From: Acetobacteraceae bacterium
Lineage (GTDB): Bacteria > Pseudomonadota > Alphaproteobacteria > Acetobacterales > Acetobacteraceae
DNA length: 13,117 nt
Assembly (NCBI GenBank): GCA_947476855.1
Contig: CANJSR010000088.1
Span: 1 to 13,117 of the forward strand
Reading direction: 5' to 3'
Shown: one piece after another, positions 1 to 5,579 of the stretch
Position numbering within the stretch: position 1 is the stretch's first letter
Layout of the letters: the number at the start of each line of letters is the position of its first letter
Translations under genes and position numbers: made by a program
The notes under the pieces: generated by a model
Told to the model about the DNA's origin: nothing
Database searches by the model: none
The model's input: the letters and a program-made list of their open reading frames with translations, nothing else

Positions 1-856
1 AGTCCAGCACCTGCTCGGGCGCTTCCTCGTTGACGTAGTGGCCGGAGGGCAGGGCTTCGCCGCGCACGTCGTTCGCCCGTTCCCGCCAGATCGCGACGGG
101 ATCGGCGAAGCGCTTGCCGACGCTGCTGGCGTTGCCCCAGAGCACCAGGATCGGCATGTCCAGCTTCCGCCCCAGATCGGCGGTATCGAGGTCGCAGTCG
201 ATCGTCGCCGCGGCCCGGTAGTCGCCGCACGATCCTCGGATGGTCTTTTCATTGAAGCAGCGGACATACTCGGCCCAGATCTCCGGCGGAATGTGGTTCA
301 GGTCGGCCGTCAGCTTCAGCAGCTTCTTCCGCATGAACCAGTCGGGATCGACGGCGTTGAAGAACATCTCGGGGAAGCCCTGCGGCTGCGCCATGAAGGG
401 CCAGTGCCAACCACCGATCGCGCCCTCCTTGTCCATCGCGGCCCACATGTCCAGCGTCGGCACGATGTCGATGATCGCCGCCTTGATGACCTTCTCCGGA
501 TGATCGAGGCACATGCGATGCGTGGTCCGCCCGCCGCGATCATGGCCGGCGACGAAGAACCGGTCATAGCCGAGGGCCTTCATCACCTCCACCTGGTCCT
601 GTGCCATGGCGCGGAAGGAGTAGTTGGCGCTGTGCGGTTCCTCGGGCGGGGCGGAGCTGTCGCCATAGCCGCGGAGGTCGGCGGCGATGACATGGAACCG
701 TTCCGCGAGTCTCGGCGCCACCTTGTGCCAGGCGACATGGGTCAGCGGATTGCCGTGCAGCAGAAGCAGCGGCGGACCGCTGCCGCCATGGCGCAGCCGG
801 ATGCGTGCCCCGCTGGTCTCGATATCGGTCAGCGTGAATCCTGGCATGATGTCCAT
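1..856 (-). CDS. Alpha/beta hydrolase, fluoroacetate/haloacetate dehalogenase-like (3' end outside the window)
   Basis: Predicted cytoplasmic hydrolase that would remove halide from a haloacetate by nucleophilic attack and then ester hydrolysis. The first 285 residues are present and the C-terminal few are cut by the window edge. Seen: the oxyanion-hole motif HGNP at about 34-37, the nucleophile elbow GHDRGGR at 104-110 (D106 as nucleophile, followed by R107 and R110), the acid D130 in IIDIVPT, the pair H151-W152, Y213 in DYRAAA, and the catalytic H273 in SGHYVNEEAP. From family knowledge, these match the Asp110/Arg111/Arg114/Asp134/His155/Trp156/Tyr219/His280 set of Rhodopseudomonas fluoroacetate dehalogenase with nearly constant offset, so the halide pocket and carboxylate-binding arginines all appear retained. 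The start at 856 is supported by GGAGG about 7 nt upstream; a second ATG lies three codons in. The gene is divergent from the flavin monooxygenase at 987. The alternative is an epoxide hydrolase or another alpha/beta hydrolase, but those normally lack the Arg/Arg and His-Trp set. Confidence 0.88.
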   Translation of the reverse strand, partial: MDIMPGFTLTDIETSGARIRLRHGGSGPPLLLLHGNPLTHVAWHKVAPRLAERFHVIAADLRGYGDSSAPPEEPHSANYSFRAMAQDQVEVMKALGYDRFFVAGHDRGGRTTHRMCLDHPEKVIKAAIIDIVPTLDMWAAMDKEGAIGGWHWPFMAQPQGFPEMFFNAVDPDWFMRKKLLKLTADLNHIPPEIWAEYVRCFNEKTIRGSCGDYRAAATIDCDLDTADLGRKLDMPILVLWGNASSVGKRFADPVAIWRERANDVRGEALPSGHYVNEEAPEQVLD

Positions 857-986
857 GGTGGTTCCTCCTGGATGCTTATGGCCGAGATGTACGACTGGCC
901 CGCTGAAACAGGCAAGGCACCCCGCTGGGACTGACAGGAGCCTGGGGCCGCGCTAGGCTGCGGAGAGAACATGGGGACACGCCGCC
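857..986. promoter_or_regulatory. Divergent intergenic region between the dehalogenase and the SsuD-like gene
   Basis: 130 bp shared upstream region of two divergent genes. The plus-strand side has a good promoter candidate (separate entry). For the minus-strand hydrolase only a weak one is visible: TTGCCT (910-915, read on minus), an 18-nt spacer, then TACATC (886-891). No clear operator palindrome was seen. Confidence 0.4.
931..959 (+). promoter_or_regulatory. Sigma70-like promoter for the SsuD-like monooxygenase operon
   Basis: A -35 hexamer CTGACA (931-936, five of six to consensus) is followed by exactly 17 nt and a -10 hexamer TAGGCT (954-959, three of six, with the key first two bases and the last T). 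The start of transcription would be near 966, giving a leader of about 20 nt before the ATG at 987. The call rests on sequence match only. Confidence 0.4.
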
Positions 987-2072
987 ATGCCAGCGCCGCT
1001 CGAATTCGGATGGTTCCTGCCGACCTCCGGCGACACGACCTGCTACGGTGATCGCGACAAGTTCATCGCCCCGTCGCCCGAACTGTTCGACCGCGTGATC
1101 CTGGCGGCCGAGGCGGCCGGGTTCGAGTATTTCCTGGTCCCCGTCGCCTCCACGTGTTGGGAGGCCTGGATCAGCAGTGCCATGGCGATGGGCAAGACCA
1201 AGCGGATCAAGGCTCTGGTCGCCGCGCGCCCTGGCTATGTCAGCCCCGTGCAACTGGCCAAGATGGGCGCGACCTTCGACCAGCTTTCCGGCGGGCGGCT
1301 CTGCGTCAACCTGATCGCGGGGCAGAGCGACGCGGAAGCGGAATCCGAGGGCATCACGCTGGCCAAGGAAGACCGCTATGCGCTGATGGAGGAGGATGTC
1401 TCCATCATGAAGGCCCTGTGGACCACAAAGGGCGGCGTGACGTTCAACGGCCGGTTCCACACCCTGAAGAACGCCCATATCACACCGAAACCGTTGCAGC
1501 AGCCGCACCCGCCCTTCTACCTCGGCGGCGGATCGATGGAAGCGTGGGAGCTGTCGGCGAAGCACTCCGACATCCATCTGTTCTGGGGCGACACGCCCGA
1601 ACGGATCGCGGCCAACATGACCGTGATCCGCGGCCTCGCGGCCAAGCACGGACGGGCGGAGACGATTGGATTCGGGATGCGCTTGCAGATCCTGTGCCGG
1701 GAAACCGAAGCCGAGGCCTGGGACGCGGCGCATGAACTGGTGCGCGACGTGACCGAGGCGCAGACCCGTTTCATCCGCACGCACTATGCTTCATCCGTCG
1801 CGAACCAACGGGTGCAGCAACTGGCGCGGGAACATGGCGACCTCATCGGTCCGCATCTGTGGACCGGCGTGACGCGCGTGCGCCCGGGGGCCGGGATCGT
1901 GGTGGTCGGTAACCCGGCGCAGTGCGCGGCGACGTTGCAGGACTTCATCGACCTCGGCTGTTCGTCCTTCTGCCTGTCGGGCTATCTGCATGACGAGGAA
2001 GCGACCCGCTTCGCCCGCTGGGTCCGGCCCTTGCTGGCGGAGCGGAATCGCGGGCGGATGCTCGCGGCCTAG
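987..2072 (+). CDS. LLM-class flavin-dependent monooxygenase, SsuD (alkanesulfonate monooxygenase) type
   Basis: 361-residue TIM-barrel flavin monooxygenase of the bacterial luciferase superfamily. It should use FMNH2 and O2, supplied by a separate flavin reductase that is not in this window. SsuD-family signatures run along its length: WFLPTSGD at 9-16, the ALVAARPGYVSP segment at 76-87, TFDQLSGGRLCVN at 96-108, YLGGGS at 178-183, LFWGDTPE at 198-205, LWTGVTRVRPGAG at 291-303 and LSGYLHDEEA at 330-339. Compared with E. coli SsuD from memory, the active-site Cys (C57), Arg (R232), loop Arg (R299) and Tyr (Y333) are kept. The position of SsuD His228, in FGIRLH, is Gln here (Q234, in FGMRLQ). 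This points to the family but a different substrate, possibly a sulfonate, sulfone or another small carbon compound. It is followed after 23 bp by the ABM-like gene, probably as one transcript. No ssu transporter genes are adjacent. Confidence 0.9.
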   Translation: MPAPLEFGWFLPTSGDTTCYGDRDKFIAPSPELFDRVILAAEAAGFEYFLVPVASTCWEAWISSAMAMGKTKRIKALVAARPGYVSPVQLAKMGATFDQLSGGRLCVNLIAGQSDAEAESEGITLAKEDRYALMEEDVSIMKALWTTKGGVTFNGRFHTLKNAHITPKPLQQPHPPFYLGGGSMEAWELSAKHSDIHLFWGDTPERIAANMTVIRGLAAKHGRAETIGFGMRLQILCRETEAEAWDAAHELVRDVTEAQTRFIRTHYASSVANQRVQQLAREHGDLIGPHLWTGVTRVRPGAGIVVVGNPAQCAATLQDFIDLGCSSFCLSGYLHDEEATRFARWVRPLLAERNRGRMLAA

Positions 2073-2095
2073 CAACAGCGATACCGGGTGCTCCG

Positions 2096-2689
2096 ATGTT
2101 TGCCGTCATCTTCGAAGTCGAGCCGAAGCCCGAGCGCTGGGACGACTACCTGGCCCATGCGGCCGCCCTGCGCCCGGAACTGACCCGGATCGAGGGGTTC
2201 CTCGACAACCGCCGCTTCAACAGCCGGCGCGTGCCGGGGCGGCTGTTGTCGTTGTCGCTGTGGCGGGACGAGAAGGCGGTGATCCGTTGGCGCACCCAGG
2301 CGGCCCATCACGCCGTGCAGACCGCGGGCCGGCAAGCCGTGTTCCAGGACTATCACCTGCGGGTGGGGGAGGTCGTGCGCCGCGACGGCTCCGATCTGCC
2401 GCAATCGCGGCTGGATGAGACCGAAACCGGACTGTCCCGCGCCGTCAGCCTGATCGAAACCCCGTCGGTGGAGCCTCCCGCCAGCGTCGTCGACTGGGAC
2501 CTTTACGACGGCATCACCATCCCGGGGACGAGCCTGATGCTGCTGTCCTGGCCCGACGCCGCCGCGATGGGAGCCTGGTCCCCGATCGGCGGCACCAGCC
2601 GGCTGGATGTGCGGATCGTCCGCGACTACGGCCTGACCGACCGGCGGGAGGCACCGCAGTACCACCGCCCGGTCGGTTCTCCCGCCTAG
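2096..2689 (+). CDS. Antibiotic-biosynthesis-monooxygenase (ABM)-like two-domain protein
   Basis: 197-residue cytoplasmic protein. Residues 1-95 look like an ABM/Dabb ferredoxin-like barrel: an MFAVIFEVEP strand, a helix with ERWDDYL, then IEGFLDNRRF, LLSLSLWRDE at 50-59, and AHHAVQTAGR with FQDYHLRVGEV at 70-93. Residues 115-180 repeat the fold pattern more loosely (VDWDLYDGI, LMLLSWPDAAAM, RLDVRIVRDYG), so I read it as a tandem, second-domain-degenerate protein. Proteins of this class act as small cofactor-free oxygenases, haem-degrading enzymes or structural partners. The sequence does not say which, and I see no firm catalytic residue. It lies 23 bp after the SsuD-like gene with no recognisable terminator between, so co-expression is likely. 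The Shine-Dalgarno site is weak (only GGGTG near 2087-2091). The stop codon sits 5 bp from the stop of the convergent SDR gene. Confidence 0.75.
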   Translation: MFAVIFEVEPKPERWDDYLAHAAALRPELTRIEGFLDNRRFNSRRVPGRLLSLSLWRDEKAVIRWRTQAAHHAVQTAGRQAVFQDYHLRVGEVVRRDGSDLPQSRLDETETGLSRAVSLIETPSVEPPASVVDWDLYDGITIPGTSLMLLSWPDAAAMGAWSPIGGTSRLDVRIVRDYGLTDRREAPQYHRPVGSPA

Positions 2690-2694
2690 CCCGC

Positions 2695-3489
2695 TTATCG
2701 CGGCCAGGGGTGGGTCGCCAGGACCCCGCCATCGATCGGCAGCATCACGCCGGTGATCCAGCGGGACTCGTCGCTCGCCAGGAAGACCGCGGCATGGGCG
2801 ACGTCCCAGCCGGTGCCCTCGGTCTGCAACGGCACGGATAGGCGGCGGCGGTCGCGCGCTTCCTCCCCCAGATAGGCCACCATCGGCGTATAGACGGTGC
2901 CGACTACCAGGCAGTTGGAGCGGATGCCCTCCCGCGCGAACTCGGCCGCCACCGACAAGGTAAACCCGTGCAGGCCGGCCTTGGTGGTGGTGTAGGCGAC
3001 CGCGCCCGGCACGTCCGGCGGTGTCATCAGCCCGGTCGCCCCGGCGATGGACGACACGTTGATGACCGACCCGCCGCCGCTCGCCCGCATCCGGGGAATG
3101 GCGGCCTGGGTGCAGAGCAGCGCGGAGGTCAGGTTGGTCTGGAACACGCGGTTCCAGTCGGCGAGGGTGATCTTCTCGGCCGATCCGGGCCGGCCGATGC
3201 CGACATTGTTCTGCAGGATATCGAGCCGGCCATAGCGTTCCATCGCGAAGGCGGCGACCGCCTCGGCCGCCTCGGGCTGGGTCACGTCGGCGGCGAAGGC
3301 GGTGGCCTCGCCCCCCTCGGCGCGGATCGCGGCTTCCAGGGCCTTGGCGCGGTCTTCCTTGCGGTTGACCAGCACAACGCTGGCGCCCTCCCGCGCGAAC
3401 AGCGTGGCCGTGGCCGACCCGTTGCCCACCCCCTCGCCGCGCGAGGCAGCCCCCGTCACGATCGCAACCTTGCCGCTCAGACGTCCCAT
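2695..3489 (-). CDS. Short-chain dehydrogenase/reductase (SDR) family oxidoreductase
   Basis: Classical NAD(P)-dependent SDR of 264 residues that would interconvert a hydroxyl and a carbonyl on an unknown substrate. Numbering from the upstream ATG: the nucleotide-binding loop TGAASRGEGVGNGSA (15-29) is longer than the usual TGxxxGxG; NNVG at 97-100 stands in for NNAG; N122, S150, Y169 and K173 (YTTTK) form the catalytic tetrad. The Ser-Tyr gap is 19 rather than the usual 13 residues, because about six extra residues (TPPDVP) precede the Tyr. The C-terminal GVMLPIDGG is typical. I chose the ATG at 3489 (MGRLSGK): GAAGGG abuts the upstream ATG at 3498 but lies a proper 9 nt before 3489, and the promoter at 3516-3544 gives a sensible leader. 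Starting at 3498 would add MNE. It converges on the ABM-like gene and is divergent from the F420-type LLM gene. Confidence 0.92.
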   Translation of the reverse strand: MGRLSGKVAIVTGAASRGEGVGNGSATATLFAREGASVVLVNRKEDRAKALEAAIRAEGGEATAFAADVTQPEAAEAVAAFAMERYGRLDILQNNVGIGRPGSAEKITLADWNRVFQTNLTSALLCTQAAIPRMRASGGGSVINVSSIAGATGLMTPPDVPGAVAYTTTKAGLHGFTLSVAAEFAREGIRSNCLVVGTVYTPMVAYLGEEARDRRRLSVPLQTEGTGWDVAHAAVFLASDESRWITGVMLPIDGGVLATHPWPR

Positions 3490-3515
3490 TTCGTTCATCC
3501 CTTCAGTCGGCCGTG

Positions 3516-3544
3516 ATTATCTGGCGCCCCCGCGTTGTTGTCGA
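3516..3544 (-). promoter_or_regulatory. Sigma70-like promoter for the SDR gene
   Basis: Read on the minus strand: TCGACA (3544-3539, five of six to TTGACA), a 17-nt spacer, and GATAAT (3521-3516, five of six to TATAAT). Transcription would start near 3509, about 20 nt before the chosen ATG at 3489 with GAAGGG (3504-3499) in between. It is the best-matching promoter in the window and it favours the shorter SDR start. Confidence 0.6.
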
Positions 3545-3554
3545 TCCGTCCGCC

Positions 3555-3579
3555 CCCCGGAAACCGTAGCCCCGGAAAC
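3555..3579 (+). repeat. Two 10-bp direct repeats upstream of the F420-type LLM gene
   Basis: CCCCGGAAAC occurs at 3555-3564 and again at 3570-3579, a 15-bp period; a related CGGGAAAC sits at 3612-3619 just before the Shine-Dalgarno site. They lie behind the SDR promoter and 53 bp or more ahead of the plus-strand ATG, so they could be regulator half-sites. No factor is recognised, and chance is possible in such GC-rich DNA. Confidence 0.4.
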
Positions 3580-3631
3580 AGTGGCGTCCGCCTGCCCTTG
3601 TGGTACCGTGCCGGGAAACCAGGAGGCGTCC

Positions 3632-4450
3632 ATGAAATACGGCATCCATCTTCCCCACGCGGGTGAGCAGGCGACCCCGGCCCTGATTCGCCGCCACGCC
3701 GAACGGGCCGAGGACCTGGGCCTGGAGGACGTCTGGGTCAGCGAGCACATCATCGTCCCGCGCGACAAATTCCCCCGCTCGCCGCTGTTCTTCGACCCTG
3801 TCCTCAGCCTCACCTGGGCCGCCGCCGTCACCAAGCGCGTCAAGCTCGGCACCAGTGTCCTGGTGCTGCCGATGCGCCATCCGTTGCCCTTGGCCAAGGA
3901 ACTGTCGACGCTGCATAATTTCTCCGAGGGGCGGCTGATCCTGGGCGCCGGCTCCGGCTGGCTGGAACCCGAGTTCGCTGCCCTGGGCGTGCCCTTCAAG
4001 GAACGCGGTCGGCGTCTCGATGAAGGGCTGGCCATGATGCGCGCCGTCTGGACCCAGGACCCGGTGACCTTCGAAAGCCGTTACATCCCTTCGGTGATCG
4101 AGGGCATGACGATGACCCCCTTGCCGGTCAGCCCGATCCCGCTGTGGTTCGGCGGCAGCTCCGATGCGGCGATCAAGCGCACGATCCGCATCGGCGACGG
4201 CTGGCACGGCAGCGGCCACACCCCGGCCCAGGCGGAACCTATGATCACGCGGCTCCGCGCCGAACGGCCCGAGGCGTCCTTCACCATCTCGATGCGCGTG
4301 CAGTGGGACGGCAAGGATCGCGGCGTGCTGCGGGAACTGGTCGACAGCTACGCCGCGATCGGCGTCGATCACCTGCTGATCGCGCCGAACGACCGCAACG
4401 TCGATGACTGGGACCTGGTGACCGAGGGCGCGGGTGCGCTGGTGACCTGA
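3632..4450 (+). CDS. LLM-class oxidoreductase, probable F420-dependent type (Rv2161c-like)
   Basis: 272-residue luciferase-like TIM-barrel protein. Recognisable segments are the start KYGIHLPHAGE, LEDVWVSEHIIVP at 31-43, LGTSVLVLPMRHPLPLAKELSTL at about 72-94, the SEGRLILGAGSGWLEPEF stretch at 98-115 and FKERGRRLDE at 122-131, then WFGGSS at 172-177 and GDGWHGSG at 188-195. This order and length fit the 'probable F420-dependent oxidoreductase' group. Whether the cofactor is F420 or FMN cannot be read from the sequence, and F420 is uncommon in Proteobacteria. The start is set by AGGAGG at 3621-3626, 5 nt before the ATG. The frame stays open upstream to 3302, but that part overlaps the SDR gene antisense and has no family resemblance. 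It is distinct in subfamily from the SsuD-like gene at 987. Its stop is only 4 bp from the stop of the convergent ABC permease gene. Confidence 0.88.
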   Translation: MKYGIHLPHAGEQATPALIRRHAERAEDLGLEDVWVSEHIIVPRDKFPRSPLFFDPVLSLTWAAAVTKRVKLGTSVLVLPMRHPLPLAKELSTLHNFSEGRLILGAGSGWLEPEFAALGVPFKERGRRLDEGLAMMRAVWTQDPVTFESRYIPSVIEGMTMTPLPVSPIPLWFGGSSDAAIKRTIRIGDGWHGSGHTPAQAEPMITRLRAERPEASFTISMRVQWDGKDRGVLRELVDSYAAIGVDHLLIAPNDRNVDDWDLVTEGAGALVT

Positions 4451-4459
4451 GCCATCAGG
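4446..4459. other. Short palindrome formed by two convergent stop codons
   Basis: CCTGA-GCCA-TCAGG: a 5-bp stem with a 4-nt loop. It contains the TGA stop of the plus-strand LLM gene and the mirrored TGA stop of the minus-strand permease gene. It has no T-run and a short stem, so a role as a bidirectional terminator is doubtful. Confidence 0.3.
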
Positions 4460-5576
4460 CCATGTTCCCGATCGTGGCGCGGAACCGCATGAGCGCATAG
4501 CCGAACAGCACTGACCCGATGACCCCCAGCGCCGCGAACTGCGGCCAGACGACCGAGAACCCGGCGCCGCGGTAAAGGATCGCTTGCGATAGCGCCACGA
4601 AATGGGTCGTCGGCGCCGCGAGCATAACGAACTGCACCGCCCCGGGCATGCTCTCGCGCGGGGTGGTGGCGCCGGACAGCATCTCCAGCGGCAGCAGCAC
4701 CAGGATCAGCAGCAGCCCGAACTGCGGCATCGACCGGGCGATCGTGCCCAGGAAGATGCCCATGGAGGTCGTGGCGAACAGATGCATCGTCGCCCCGGCC
4801 AGGAACAGCGCGACGGACCCCTCGATCGGCACTGCCAGCAGCCAGCGCACGACCACCATCAGAGCGAAGGCACAGGCGACCAGCACGACCAGGGCCATCG
4901 ACCAGACCTTGGCCACCATGATCTCCATCGGTGTCACGGGCATGACCAGCAGATGCTCGATCGTACCGTGCTCCCGCTCCCGGATCAGGGCGGCGCCGGT
5001 CAGGACGATCGACAGCATGGTGACCTGGTTGATCACCTCCATGACCGAGCCGAACCAGGATCGGTTCAGCGACGGATTGAAGCGGGCGCGCACCACGATT
5101 TCGACCGGAGACTCCGCGGCGGCGTGGTGGTGTTCGGCGAAGCGCCGCACCTCATCGGCGACGATCGACTGGATATAGCCGCTGCCGGCGAAGGCCTGGC
5201 TCATGCGGGTGGCATCCACGTTCAACTGGATCACCGGCCGCCGCCCCGCCAGCAGGTCGCGCTGAAAGCCCGGGGGAATATCCAGCGCGAAGGTGTCCAG
5301 ACCCGCGTCCATCCGCGTGTCCATCTCGGCATGCGTGATCCGTGCCGGCGGCTGGAAGAACGGCGGAACGAAGCCATCGGCGATCTGGATGGACAGTGGC
5401 GATCGGTCCTCGTCCACGATCGCGATCGCGGCCTTGTTCAGCGTCTCGGGCATCGCCGTCGCGGCGGTGTAGATGGCAAAGGTAAAGGAGTAGATGATCA
5501 TGATCATCATCACCGGATCGCGCGCCAGGCTGCGGAGTTCCTTCACGCCCAGATGCAGGATGTTCGATAACGGCAT
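4455..5576 (-). CDS. yhhJ: ABC-2 type inner-membrane permease, YhhJ-like
   Basis: 373-residue inner-membrane permease, third gene of the export operon. Topology seen: one N-terminal membrane segment (about 22-43), a large periplasmic domain (44-175, including NVDATRMSQAF at 119-129 and GSGYIQSI), then about five membrane segments (about 179-197, 223-246, 255-278, 284-304, 342-362). The ABC-2 motif IREREHGTIEHLLVMPVTP spans 198-216. It matches E. coli YhhJ, as I recall it, from end to end, including LSGATTPRESMP at 300-311 and ILYRGAGF at 333-340. It starts 3 bp after the RbbA stop, and GGAGGG inside the last RbbA codons serves as its ribosome binding site. It should form the second transmembrane half of the transporter with the C-terminal part of RbbA. 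The exported substrate is unknown. Confidence 0.93.
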   Translation of the reverse strand: MPLSNILHLGVKELRSLARDPVMMIMIIYSFTFAIYTAATAMPETLNKAAIAIVDEDRSPLSIQIADGFVPPFFQPPARITHAEMDTRMDAGLDTFALDIPPGFQRDLLAGRRPVIQLNVDATRMSQAFAGSGYIQSIVADEVRRFAEHHHAAAESPVEIVVRARFNPSLNRSWFGSVMEVINQVTMLSIVLTGAALIREREHGTIEHLLVMPVTPMEIMVAKVWSMALVVLVACAFALMVVVRWLLAVPIEGSVALFLAGATMHLFATTSMGIFLGTIARSMPQFGLLLILVLLPLEMLSGATTPRESMPGAVQFVMLAAPTTHFVALSQAILYRGAGFSVVWPQFAALGVIGSVLFGYALMRFRATIGNMA

Positions 5577-5579
5577 CGT

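Noticed and set aside
38..934. Plus-strand open frame of 298 codons opposite the dehalogenase
   Set aside because: The minus strand encodes a hydrolase with complete catalytic motifs. The plus-strand translation has no recognisable domain.
3302..3631. N-terminal extension of the F420-type LLM gene
   Set aside because: It runs antisense over the SDR gene, has no family similarity, and AGGAGG is positioned exactly for the internal ATG at 3632.
5497..5515. ATGATCATGATCATCATCA-like repeats as a regulatory site
   Set aside because: They lie inside the yhhJ coding region and encode the hydrophobic MMIMIIYS stretch of the first membrane segment.
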